Below, in pieces: positions 39,982 through 50,326 of a stretch of 64,000 nucleotides of DNA. Numbering within the stretch: the stretch's first letter is position 1; each line of letters opens with the position of its first letter. The position numbers and the translations under genes are program-made. A model generated the notes under the pieces. That model saw nothing but the letters and a program-made list of their open reading frames with translations. It had not been told where the DNA came from and did no database searches. The stretch covers positions 216,747,278 through 216,811,277 of the forward strand of contig BTPG01000004.1 in NCBI GenBank assembly GCA_036245525.1, read 5' to 3'. Origin of the DNA: Semisulcospira habei (Eukaryota; Mollusca; Gastropoda; Semisulcospiridae).

Positions 39982-40843
39982 TCACAGGAGAGTAGAGAGA
40001 TTTCGAAGACTGACAGGCAGCGAGTTCCAAACTGAAGGTGCAATGAAGCTGAATGAGCGTTCACCAACAGTTTTCAAGTTACGCTTCGGAGCCTTCAAAC
40101 GTTTCTCACTGGAGGACCGCAGAGAACGTGAAGGCTGGTATGTGCAGAGTGAAGCAGAAAGGTACGCCGGTAAAGTCCCGTCAAAGTGACGGTATGCCAG
40201 AGTTGCCATCTTGTACTGGCATCAAAACTTTACCGGCAGCCAGTGGAGTTCTTTAAGCATGGGTGTCACGTGGTCGCGTTTACGCTTCTTTAGAACAAGC
40301 CGTGCAGCGCTGTTCTGAACCCTTTGCAACCGACATACCTGTTCCATGGGCAGACCTGAATAGATGGAATTACAATAGTCAAGGCGGGAAGTTACCAGCG
40401 CAGTGACTAGTCTAGCCGAAGCGCGTTCAGAGAGATAAGGCCGGATAGATGCAATGCGTCTGAGCTCCAGGAATGAGGCTCGACAAACACTGCTGATTTG
40501 ATCGTGCATGGCCAGTGTCTGATCTATCTTGACACCAAGATATCTAACTGATGTTTTGAAGGGAATGGTGCTGCCAGCAATGTTGACAGAAGCACTGTTT
40601 ACAAGTCGGAGCCGGGAGGGAGTACCAACAGGAATTACTTCAGTTTTGTCAGCATTCAACATCAGCTTGTTACTATTCATCCACGTTAAAACGTCGTCTA
40701 TGCAAGTTTCAATGCCTGACAGAACTGAAGAAAACTCATCAGGAGGTGCGCCCTTTGACAGCTCCGTGTCATCAGCGTATTTGTGGAAGTCACACTCATG
40801 AGCAGAAATAACGTCTGACAGAGGCTGGGAGTATAATGTAAAT
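39982..40843 (-). pseudogene. LINE RT C-terminal part
   Basis: It resumes at FTLYSQPLSD, then HKYADDTELS, WMNSNKLMLNADKTEV, YLGVKIDQTL, LDYCNSIYSGLP and RDHVTPMLKELHWLPVKF. Further breaks lie near 40222. The end SLRNLSTLL is followed by stops where PQFKAQ would be expected; that continuation is found at 38083-38040. Confidence 0.8.
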
Positions 40844-40861
40844 ATGAATTTTTTTTCTAAA

Positions 40862-41070
40862 ATGTATTTTTTTGAAAAATACTTACCGATGGCATTACTA
40901 TCTGGGAATACACTCTATTGCCTATAGATTTCAGCAAAATTGTGTGTAGCACACAACTGGGGAGGAGACACCGGGGATCCAAGCACTATGACCCCGGGTG
41001 GCCTCCCCTTACTACCCTATCCCGGCGAGCACAGGGCGACCTCGTCAGTTTCACACATAGCCACAAGAGG
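40862..41070 (-). repeat. DIRS 1 inverted terminal repeat (right in element sense)
   Basis: TACTTACCGATGGCATTACT through GGCGACCTCGTCAGTTTCAC is matched in inverse orientation by 47250-47045, nearly without mismatch inside the terminal bases. Confidence 0.9.
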
Positions 41071-41104
41071 CAAGCGGGGCAGGCGGGAGGGCCATTCGAG
41101 TAAT

Positions 41105-41190
41105 GCCATCGGTAAGTATTTTTCAAAAAAATACATTTTAGAAAAAAAATTCATTTGTTTTTTCAAAATACATTACCGATGGCATTACTA
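41105..41190 (-). repeat. DIRS 1 internal complementary region
   Basis: It holds ACATTTTAGAAAAAAAATTC directly joined to ATTTGTTTTTTCAAAATACA. These are the complements of the element's two outer ends. In the DIRS-1 model this region templates the joining of the ends into a circle. Confidence 0.85.
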
Positions 41191-41363
41191 TCTGGGAGAA
41201 TGGCGAACAGGCGGAGGGTGCCGTATCTAACCACAACCCAACCACTCCGCCGGCCCCCTCGAGAGAGAACTCCCGACGATTTCAGCTATGATGTGCCTAA
41301 GACGCCAGCAGCGCTCGGAGGGAGTGCTGGGCCGCGGAGATGTCGCCCACCCGTGCCAGGGAG

Positions 41364-42315
41364 TCACGTCAGCCGGATAGGTCTCTTAAGGTAGAAGCGT
41401 GCGAAAGTGGAGTCTGAGCGCCAGCCACCCGCTGCCAAAATATCTTTGACCGAGCAGTTGCGGTCCAGGGCTAGACTGGTGGCTACTGCTCTCACTTCAT
41501 GCGCCCGGACTTGTAAAGGCTCAGCGCCGCGTGGGGAGAGGTCTAGGTAGTCTGACCTAATCACCCACCGCAGCCAGGATGACACGATCTGGGCCGAGAT
41601 GTGGCGTCTGCCCGCGGACAAGGTAAGAAGAGGCGCGAGCGCCCCCGGCGCTGCGGCTGAGAGCGGCGCAGGTAAATCTTTAGCGCCCGCACTGGGTCCT
41701 GTTGCCGCGATCCAGGGGAGAGGTCCGCTCCACAGAGGGGCCGTATCGTTAGCACCTGAGGAGCCGCCGCGGGCGGCGGTTCTTGGCCAGGAAGGACGGA
41801 TCGGAGAGCCTCTGCGCAGAGCCGTCGGAACGAACCGCAAACAGGCTGGGAGCATCGAGAGCGCGTGAAGCTCGCTGACTCGGGACGCTGTAACGAGAGC
41901 CAGAAGGAAACAGGTTTTCCGGGTCAAGTCTGAGAACCGAGCCAAGGGGAGGGGCTCAACCGGTCCGAATTCAACCACGTCAGTACCCAGGCAAGATCCC
42001 ACCGGGGTACTAGGGAACGTGAAACCGGACGTCGGAGTTCAAAGTGAGCCAGAAATTCGACAGATCCTTGCAGGCGCCTGGGTCCGGAAGACACCGGTGA
42101 CGGTAGATGTCCGCGGACGTAGCGCGGTAGCCCTTGATGGCAACCGGGGCTAAGCCCCGGTCGTCGAAGAGCCACAGGAAGAACTCCGCCAGTTGGTGGG
42201 AGGCTAGGTTAGTGGGAGGGTGCCCATGGGAGGTGCACCAGGTCTGAAAGACCCTCCACGTGCCTTCGTACACCTTCCTTGTAGAGAGTCTGCGGGCTGC
42301 TGCAATTGCCGCCAC
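41364..42315 (-). pseudogene. DIRS 1 tyrosine recombinase, frameshifted
   Basis: Two frames: 42315-42010 (AARRLSTRKVYEGTWRVFQ) and 42002-41364 (LTRKTCFLLALVTASRVSEL ... HEVRAVATSLALDRN ... FARFYLKRP). The recombinase residues R, HxxR and Y are all present, but a frameshift near 42005 separates the N-terminal core-binding part from the catalytic part. Confidence 0.85.
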
Positions 42316-44227
42316 TGCTGCATCCGAGAACCTCTAGCGGCGCGGGCGTGCCGGACAACCTCCAAGCGTGTAGGTGGAGGCGTACGGGGCACGGATGGAA
42401 AAGCCGCTGACGGGGCTGCTTGAGCATCGTGGAAGGGGTAGGAAGCTCCAGAGGAGGGTCCGTCGCAAGCGCGAGGAGGTCCGTGGTCCAGCTCTTGGTC
42501 CAGTTGAAGGGGGCCACCAGCAGGAGGACCGCCGAGCATCCCAGAAGCTTCCGCAGTACCTTCGGAACGAGGACTGCCGGGGGGTAGGCGTAAGCAATCC
42601 GGTCGACCCAAGGAATGGGGAGCGCGTCCACTGCCCAAGCGAGTGGATCCAGGACTGGCGAGACGTAGACCGGGAGCTGGCTGCTACATCTGGTGGCAAA
42701 CAGATCCACTAGCGGCGTTTCCCAGTGAGCGCAGAGCAGGCGAAAAATATCTGGGCGTAGGGACCGCTCCGTGTGGAGCAACTGTCCGCGACGAGACAGG
42801 GCGTCCGCCTTCACGTTGAGGTGGCCAGGGATGTGGCGGGCTCGTAGGGCAATGCCTCGATCCCTGCACCAGAGGCGAAGGTGGCACCGAAGAATGCAAA
42901 GGGAGGGCGAGTGAGTGCCACCCTGATTCTGTATGTAAGCCACCACCGTCGAGTTGTCAGAGAGCACGAGGACGTCCTGATTGGCCCAGGTCTCCTGCCA
43001 ACGTCGAATGCCAATCCAACTGCCTTCAGCTCCAGCCAGTTGACGTGATTCCCGAACAGCTCCCGAAGCCAACGCCCGAGGCCGAGAGAAATCCGGTAAC
43101 AGGTGCGCGCCCCAGCCGGCCTGGCTCGCCTCTGTCCAGAGAGACCACCGAGGTGGCGGGGAGTGTAGGGCACCCCCGAAGCCAGCCAAGCGAGGTCCGC
43201 CCACCTCTCGAGGTGAGGACGAGCCCGAGGCGTGACAGGTACTAGATCCAACAGAGCGCCCGAGGGTCGCCAGTGAAGAAGGAGACGTAGCTGGAGAGGC
43301 CGAGCATAAAGTCTGCCCAAGGGAAGCAGGTCCGCAGCCGCCCTGAGGAGGCCCAGGAGTTGAAGCCAGACCCTGGCGGTGAAGGAGGATCCCATCCCCA
43401 TCGAAGTGGCTAAGTCGACTATCTTCTGTCGCCTGGCCAGAGGCAGGCGGGCAAGGTTGAGGTCGGTCAGGAATTCCATCCCCCGATGTAGAAACCGACG
43501 AGAGGGAGAAGAACGGATTTCCCCAATGAGTAGGAAACCTAGATGACGCAGAAGGGAAAGCAGGGCATCCCTGTCCGTCTGGAGGGCTGCGGAGACCAAG
43601 TTGCGCAGTAGAAGGTCGTCCAAGTAATTGGAGGCCGGGCTCAAGGAGCGCTGACGGAAATTGGCTATCACGGCGTCGAGCAGTCTTGTAAACACCCACG
43701 GACTGATGTTGAGGCCGAAAGGAAGGGCGCAGAACTGGTAGACGATCCCCCCAAGTCAAACCGAAGGTACCGGCGAAACGACGGATGAATCGGGACGTGC
43801 AGATAGGCGTCTGACAGATCGAGGCTGATCGCAAAGTCCATCGGCCGGAGGGCCGCACGGAGTGTCCTGGCCGTCTCCATCCTGAATCGAGGGGCCAAGC
43901 ATCCTGAATCGAGGCCAAGCTGATAAGCATCCTGAATCGAGGCCAAGCTGATAAGTCGATAACTGGACGCCACTTGCCGCCTGGTTTGGGAGCTAGAAGA
44001 GTCGGCTGTAGAACGCCGGAGAGTCCTGCCGCAAAACCACCTCTGTCGCCGCTTTGGTGAGGAGGGTCGCCACTTCCCCGCGCAGAGCGTCCGCCTGTGT
44101 GCCGTCGAGCGGTTCCTGGGTCCACATGGGTGCTCAGCGAAGAGGCGGAGGCGACAGGAACGAAAGTTGCAGGCCTGCGGTAACGGTGGAAAGAATCCAG
44201 GGGTCGTCCGGGAACAGCTATCTCCAA
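42209..44227 (-). pseudogene. DIRS 1 reverse transcriptase-RNase H, broken
   Basis: Pieces appear in different frames: APKPGGKWRPVIDLSAWPRF; then SLDLSDAYLHVPIHPSFRRY (43973-43668); then ASNYLDDLLLRN (43695-42811); and in the main frame LVLSDNSTVVAYIQNQGGTH with ARHIPGHLNVKADALSRRGQ for RNase H. A slippage duplication of CATCCTGAATCGAGGCCAAG at 43893-43950 and other shifts destroy the frame. Confidence 0.85.
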
Positions 44228-44269
44228 GATCGCTGAAGAGCGACAGCCGTACGCTGACGGGAGGCCCGA

Positions 44270-46877
44270 TTAATGAGGCGGGGGCGGAGGCGGGGGCGAG
44301 TCAAAGAGCCCGACCGCGGCCCGATCTACGGGCACCGCGGGGCCAAGAAGGGCGAGGGGCGGGGCCGGCCTGAGTAGCCTGGAATGGACGGGCCCGACCT
44401 CGTGAAGATCCGACTGTAGAGAAGGAGGGCCTGAAAGACCGCTGGGCACGACCCCCGCCGTGCGGGGGGCGCGAAAGCGGGTCGAGGCTGGGTTAGATGC
44501 AGGCTTGGGCCACAAGTCCTTGGAAGATTCCTTAAAGGTGTGCCAAGTGTCGCCGAACAGCTGAGGACCCCCTAAGGGGGCGTGACGGAGCTGGGTCTTC
44601 ACTGACAAGGGAAGGTCCGAGCAGAGGCGCAAAAGGGTATCCCTCCTCCACAGGTCGCATTTGGCAGCCGCTGCCCTGGCGGTGGCGGAAGAATGGTAGG
44701 CGGACCGGTTGGCCGCTATCAGGATGGACTGCACGTCACGAAGCGGGGACTGAGCCTCCAGGTCCCACGTATCCTGTAGGCACTGCAGTGCTGCCTGGGT
44801 AGCCAGTTCCAAACCCGAGCACGCCAGCGAGTTCCGCGCTAAGGAGGCGATCCTGTCGAGAGGCCGAGGCCACGAGTTCTGGACGAGCCTGCGGCCGCCC
44901 GCCTGTAGTAAGGCCGCCACATCCACCGCTGGAAAAGGTAAGGCGAAGGCTTGGGAGTGTCCAGCGTACTAGGCCTGGTGGAAGCTTAAGTTGATTCCCA
45001 CCGGCGATCGAGCGGCGGTAAAGTATCCCGTGTCGCCGAAAGCGTCGTTACGCAGCTGGGCGGAGAAGCATCGGTGAGGTCCCGGAAGCCGGCTTGCGGG
45101 AGGGACTTGCGGCGCTGGACTGACCTCTGCGCGCCGACCATGGCCGAAGCCTGTCTCTTCGGAGGAGGCGAAGGCGGACAGACGTCGGGCGGTAGGGACT
45201 TGGCGATAAGCCTTGAAGCCTCACCCATAGCGTGGACCGACTGTGATCCGAGCGAAGGGCCGGCAACGTCTGACGAGGCGGAGGCCGACGCGACAGCGGA
45301 AAAAAGGCGGGAAGGAGAACCCGCCGCCGAGTCCTGCAAGAAGATCGCCGAGGCCGAGTCCGACGGATGAAGGCTGAGGACGTCCGTTCCAAACTGATCT
45401 TCTCGCGGCAAAGACGAAAGGGGCGAGCGGCTACGAGAGTGCCGCACCGCCGCGCGCGAGGTAGACGCAGCCGCCTGCGACGCACGCAAAGAGGCGCGCC
45501 GCGGCGACGGAGGGACCGTGGCAAAGCGACGGTCCACCTCGAAGTCGGGATCCGCACGCGGCAGCCGACGTGAGCGACAAACCGCGATCGGAATACCGAG
45601 GAAGTGGCCTGGTCACCCCTGGCCCGCCCGGGAGAACCGGTGCGAGGGGGGGGGGGGGGGGGGGACCGCCAATAGTCTCCCCTAGCCCGCTCAGGAAAGG
45701 CGGAGCGGGGAGGGGACAAATACCGGGCACGCGGCCCCCCGTCCGATGTGTCGGACCGTGGAGGACGCGCGATGTCACACCGGGCCCGCCTGGTCGATAC
45801 GAGGCGGGGGGGGGACAGTCTAGGGTCACGCCAAGCCCGCTCAGGAAAGGCGGAGCGGGGAGGGGACGATATATGAGCCCGCTGCCCCAGCTCCGAAGCC
45901 TCGGAGCGAGGGGGGGGGGGGCGAGGGTCCAAGTCACACCGGGCCCGTCCGGTCGATACGAGACGGGGGGGGGGACAGTCTACGGTCACGCCAAGCCCGC
46001 TCAGGCGAAGCGAAGCGGGGAGGGGACCATTATGTGCACGCGACCCCCGCTCCGACTCCTCGGAGCGTGGGGGGCGAGAGTCAACCACACCCCGGGCCCG
46101 CCCAGGCGAGACGGGGCGGGCGGGGGGGGGGAAGAAAGCGAAGCATGCCTTGCCCGTTCGGAAAATACAGAGCGGGGAGGCAGCATTACTAACGGTCTCG
46201 AGTCACGTTCCGAAGCCTCGGTGCGTGTGAGCGAGAGCATTTCTTATCACGTTTACTCTCTTTCTTATGCTTGCGTTCCGTCACCCGTCCCCGCTCCGGA
46301 GACCTAGAGCCGGGGGTGGCCGACGAACGCTCATCTCTCCCAGACCGCTCGCCCGAAGCAGAGCGGGGGGTGGGAACCAAAATGGGCTCAAGCCACGCGC
46401 TAACGAAGCAGAGCGTGGGGAGCGTGACTCCGAAACTCGCCTACCCTGCTCCGAAGACTCGGAGAGGGGAGGGAGAACCTGCGAGGTAACGGTACAAGAA
46501 GGGGACTTACCTGTGGGCCGGAAAGCCCGATGCGCCGAGGGAAGTACGTCCACCCGTGGAGGATCCCGAGGAGACCGAAGCGGGCGAGGGGACCGGTCAC
46601 GCCTGAAGAAGTCCCACCTGCGCGAACACCGGTCTTCCGTCCAAGCGGCGCCACCATCACACGTTCCGTCCGAAGCACAGCCCGAACACGGCAAGCAAGA
46701 GTCGAGTGCATCAACCGGCCACTGGAAGTCCCCGCACGCCGGCAAGTCTTCGACACAGAAGAAGCCATAAGGCCCTAAACCAGCTACGCCGGCGAAGAAA
46801 GTCCACCTTGCACAAACCAGCCGGGCACAAGTCACGTGCGTCGTCGAACCCCAAGGCCAAGCCAAGGGTGAACTCAC
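44270..46877 (-). pseudogene. DIRS 1 gag-like region, broken into several frames
   Basis: The N-terminal part has a Cys cluster (CGDFQW ... CLPCSGC) in 46877-46281. A long Arg/Ser/Pro-rich middle follows, then a conserved C-terminal part (NSLACSGLELATQAALQ, AAAAKCDLWRRDTLL, HAPLGGPQLFGDTWHTF) in 44926-44270. All three parts match element 2. Poly-G tracts and a 158-bp tandem repeat in the middle shift the frame. Confidence 0.8.
45619..46250. repeat. 158-bp tandem repeat, four copies, in DIRS 1 gag
   Basis: Units begin near 45619, 45783, 45941 and 46097 with GGCCCGCC. Each has a poly-G run, then CCCGCTCAGG..AGCGGGGAGG, then CTCCGAAGCCTCGGAGCG. The unit length is not a multiple of three, so frames rotate. 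Confidence 0.75.
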
Positions 46878-47044
46878 AAGTCAGAGCCGGTAAAACCGGT
46901 CGGCGCACAGGTCACAATGAGTCCAATTGTCAAAGGAAAAACCACGAATGTAGTGAGTCCAGGGCTGAATCGAAGACTCCAATTCAAGCCCACAGTCAAA
47001 AACCACTGAAACCCGTAGAACGGAGAAAGGCAAAAACTCGACCG

Positions 47045-47252
47045 TCCCCGGTCGAGCTATGAGTGAAACTGACGAGGTCGCCCTGTGCTCGCCGGGATAG
47101 GGTAGTAAGGGGAGGCCACCCGGGGTCATAGTGCTTGGATCCCCGGTGTCTCCTCCCCAGTTGTGTGCTACACACAATTTTGCTGAAATCTATAGGCAAT
47201 AGAGTGTATTCCCAGATAGTAATGCCATCGGTAATGTATTTTGAAAAAACAA
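47045..47252 (-). repeat. DIRS 1 inverted terminal repeat (left in element sense)
   Basis: It is the inverse match of 40862-41070, sharing the CCGGGGATCCAAGCACTATG and GTGTGTAGCACACAACTGG stretches. The outermost 20 bases differ between the two ends, which is normal for DIRS elements. Confidence 0.9.
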
Positions 47253-47710
47253 AAGACGGGTCCCAGGACGGAACCCTGAGGAACTCCGTACACAAGGGGG
47301 CTTGGAGCTGATACAATACCATCAAGAATAACACACTGACACCGGTCACTGACATATGATTTAAACCAGTCAAGAACAGTGCCTTTCACTCCATATGTCA
47401 TCTCAAGCCTTTTTAGTAGAATGGAATGATCAAGCGTGTCGAATGCTGCACTGAGGTCCAAGAGGGCCATAAGAGAGACGAATCTCTCATCTGCCTTTAC
47501 CAACAGGCCATCAAGGACACTCAGTACAGCAGTCTCTGTGCTATGATCCTTCCTGTAGGCAGACTGGTACACTTCTAGAAGACCATTACAAGACAAGTGT
47601 TTCTGAAGCTGTCCCAGGACGACTTTCTCAAGAATCTTTGAAATGAAGGGGAGATTGGAAACTGGTCTATAATTCTTCAGGTTATTTGTATCGAGACCTG
47701 GCTTTTTCAA
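47253..47710 (-). pseudogene. LINE RT palm, first part, cut by DIRS element 1
   Basis: It encodes NNLKNYRPVSNLPF, HLSCNGLLEVYQSAYR, SLMALLDLSAAFDT and VPQGSVLGPV. After GPV the frame runs into the DIRS terminus. Confidence 0.85.
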
Positions 47711-48714
47711 GATAGGCGTACTACAGCTTGTTTAAACTGTTCAGGGACTAAACCTGCGGAAAGAGATGAGTTGACAATGGCAGTTATCACCGGGACAAGT
47801 TCAGAAAGGCACTGTTTTGTGAGGGAGGTTGGGATCGGGTCCAACATGCAACTCTTGGAAGGTGATTTAACAATTAGCTCAAAAATCTCCTTCTCTGTGA
47901 CAGGATCAAAATGTGAAAGCATGGGACCGTCGTACACAGCAAAAGTAGCTTGTGCAGATGAACGAGAGTCCAGTTCATCACGCAGAAGGCTAATTTTCCG
48001 TGAGAAGAAATCAGAAAAACGCTGTGGTAGTTCAGAACGGAGGATGTCAGATGGGAAGGCAGTGGATTTTGATTTGCCTAGGAGTTCGTTAGTGACTGAA
48101 AACAACTGTTTGCTGGAAGAGACTGCAGAGTCAATCTTGTCGCAGTAAAACTGTCTCTTGGCCGCTAGGAGAAACGAACTTGCAGCAGCCCTCTCCTTAA
48201 CGAAGATCTCTTTGAACACAGCGAGTCGGGTCTTCCTCCATCGTCGTTCAGCTCGTCTCCTTCTGCGTCTCGCTTCCCTGACCTCCTCAGACACCCAGGG
48301 GGCAGAAGGACGGTCTCTAACACGTCTAGTGACAGCTGGGGCATGTTTGTCAAGGACCCGTAGAAGCCCGCTGTTGTAGTCATTTACGAGACCATCGAGA
48401 TCTCGGTCAGGACACTGTTTAATCATGGAGTCTGCTAAGGCCTTCACATCAGTCTGAAGGTCAGTAAGACACACCGCTCTGAGGTGTCTGGAGGTAACAA
48501 GCCGTGTAGGAGGTGGAGGCTTGGTGAAAGAGAGGCCACATGTCACAAGAAAGTGGTCAGACAGATCAGCACAGTCCTGCACTCTCTCCAAGGACAGCAG
48601 ACTGCCCTCACTATGAACCACAACCCAATCCAAGATGTGGCCAGAACGATGAGTCGGAACATCAACAAGCTGGCGAAGACCGAAGTCACCCAGTATAGTT
48701 TTCAGTTTATTCAC
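47707..48714 (-). pseudogene. LINE endonuclease C-terminus and RT N-terminus
   Basis: It encodes LRQLVDVPTHRSGHILDWVV, DLSDHFLVTCG and then SCMLDPIPTSLTKQ before the first RT block. The frame is lost at EQFKQAVVRLS by a single-base shift. Confidence 0.8.
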
Positions 48715-48765
48715 CTGAGGGTCAGAGCGGTCGTCGAAGTGAAAGTTAAAGTCTCCTAGTTAAAG

Positions 48766-49518
48766 TCTCACAACTTCATACTTAAACTTGGTACAAAGAC
48801 ACCTGATGGTAAGCCCTATCTATGCACACTAATTTGGATGCCCCCTCGGAAAGGTCAAGGGTCACAAGAGCTCAGGAAATAGGTCCAAAATAGCCATGAT
48901 TTGCCAAAGATGTTTTTATTCAAATATTATTCACAACTTCAAACCCAAACTTGCTAAAGAGATACCTGATGGGAAGACCATTCTATGCATACTAATTTGT
49001 TTGATCTCTTGGAAAGGCCAAGGTTCACAAGAGCTCAGGAAATGGGTTCAAAATAGCCATATTTTGACAAAAGATGTTTTTTTCCCTCAAATACTATTCA
49101 ACTTCAAACCCAAATTTGGTACAGTGAAACCTGAAGATAAGACCTGTCTATGCATACTAATTTGGATGACCCCTCAGAAACGTCAAGGGTCACTAGAGGC
49201 CGGGGGAAAAAAAAGGCCGGCATTGTGTAAAATGTCAATTTCTGATAAAATTGTAGATATTGTCATCTTTTTTTTTTTTAATTTTTCAATCAAATTTAAC
49301 ACGAAGGTAGCTGATGATAAGACCTTCACATGCATACTAATCTAGTAGACTCAGCGCAAAGGTCCAGGGACGTTTGACAGATGTATGAAAAGCTTACATT
49401 TTGAGAAAACATGGATTTTGCTGGTGCAGAAGCCAGCCCTTTACTTATTGTCACAAAGGTCACACATATGTAAATCGGTCATACATGTGAGCCATAATGG
49501 CTTTGCCTTTCTTGTTTG
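48766..49518 (+). mobile_element. Tandem-repeat transposon, right part
   Basis: It starts TCTCACAACTTCATACTTAA, repeats ACCTGATGGTAAGCCC and AGGTCAAGGGTCACAAGAG units, and ends CATACATGTGAGCCATAATG then GCTTTGCCTTTCTTG. Confidence 0.7.
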
Positions 49519-49770
49519 GTTTCAGAGGAAGCAAAAACAAAACAGATGTCGCTCCTATTTCCATTTCTGCTTTTCAAAATGCAAAAACATAAAACCCAAA
49601 TTCTGTTTTTTTCATATTAATTTTGAAGAAGCAAAAACAGAATTTGATCTTTTTTTTGCTTTTGAAGTATGCAAAAACAAAAACTAGAAGTCTCTTTTTC
49701 TCCCGTTTTTGCTTTTGAAGGAGCAAAAAGGGAAACAGAAGTGCTCCCTTTTGCTTTGGAAAAAAACACT
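49519..49770 (+). repeat. Short tandem array (TTTTGCTTTTGAAGGAGCAAAA), right part
   Basis: Repeats of about 60-75 bases, each with GCTTTTGAAG and AGCAAAAACAGAAG motifs that are themselves inverted repeats. Confidence 0.55.
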
Positions 49771-49789
49771 GTATTTAATTCTTCTTACT

Positions 49790-50200
49790 TGTCAGATATC
49801 CGGGTCAAATTCAAACTGAATGCACTCAGGTATTGTCAATGCGGCAGACGCTGCACACCTACAGCCATACTGAGACAGTCCAACAGCCCCGGCATTTCTC
49901 AAATACCAAGGTCGGTGAACGTTTCGGACGGACTTTGAAACTTCTGGCTACATATTGTTTCAAGCCCGCCAATGACAGGCAATTTCCAGCTAACACAAAC
50001 ACGGGCTCGAGGCAGGATAAACGTGAACAAGCAATTGCTTTTTAGCATGTCTGTCCAAGACTGAATGATGCCCTTTGGTATGAACACTGTATTTATGGAC
50101 GCTTTGTGGACCTATGGTCTGAAGTCCAAACAACAGACGATCCCACGTAGAAAATCGGTCTTCTGCAACTGTCCTTCACCACCAACCCATGCTGGTCGTG
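49790..50200. other. Probable 3' untranslated region of ZNHIT6
   Basis: It follows the stop codon at 50202 on the minus strand. No canonical minus-strand AATAAA is evident; an ATTAAA-like TTTAAT (+) near 49774 is the nearest candidate. Confidence 0.35.
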
Positions 50201-50201
50201 T

Positions 50202-50326
50202 CTATTTCTGTGGCACAAAGATGTCCGAGTTTGGATTGAGCAGATCCCCTTCAGTGTAGTGTCTCTTCTCAGGGGGCGGACACCGTTGGTTCCTTGGGCC
50301 TGTCCGTCTCAGCTCCTGAGCCTCCT
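50202..50326 (-). CDS. ZNHIT6: ZNHIT6 terminal exon d
   Basis: The acceptor TTCTTCGTCCTACAG is strong. The exon enters in phase 1 and reads EEAQELRRTGPRNQ ... DIFVPQK, then TAG at 50204-50202. It is hydrophilic and poorly conserved, as expected for the tail of this family. Its use depends on the GC donor of exon c. Confidence 0.6.

Larger units (their letters stand above)
40844..47252 (-). mobile_element. DIRS-like tyrosine-recombinase retrotransposon 1, decayed
   Basis: On the minus strand the order is left terminal repeat, gag, RT-RNase H, tyrosine recombinase, internal complementary region, right terminal repeat: the layout of DIRS elements. The ends are set by the internal complementary region at 41105-41190, which carries both outer ends joined. 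Removing 40844-47252 restores the host LINE codons CCC GTC TTA TTT ACA (PVLFT) exactly, with no target duplication, as expected for recombinase-mediated integration. Confidence 0.9.
37873..48765 (-). mobile_element. LINE (CR1/L2/Jockey-like), minus strand, host of DIRS element 1
   Basis: Read on the minus strand it starts inside the endonuclease (GDFNFHFDD near 48760), passes DWVV and SDHFLV, then RT blocks NYRPVSNLPFISK, AYRKDHSTETA, LLDLSAAFDTLDHS and GVPQGSVLGPV. It is then broken by the DIRS element (40844-47252) and resumes at LFTLYSQPLSDV, YADDTELS and ELHWLPVKF. The 3' end at 37873 is a TTA-rich tail. A one-base frameshift near 47708 splits the frame. An unidentified block (about 38085-39980) interrupts its C-terminus. 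Confidence 0.85.

Noticed and set aside
45048..46088. 346-codon minus frame as a separate gene
   Set aside because: It is an out-of-frame reading through the low-complexity gag repeat of DIRS 1.
50065..50259. 64-codon + frame as a gene
   Set aside because: It lies antisense to the ZNHIT6 terminal exon and 3' UTR, with no domain.
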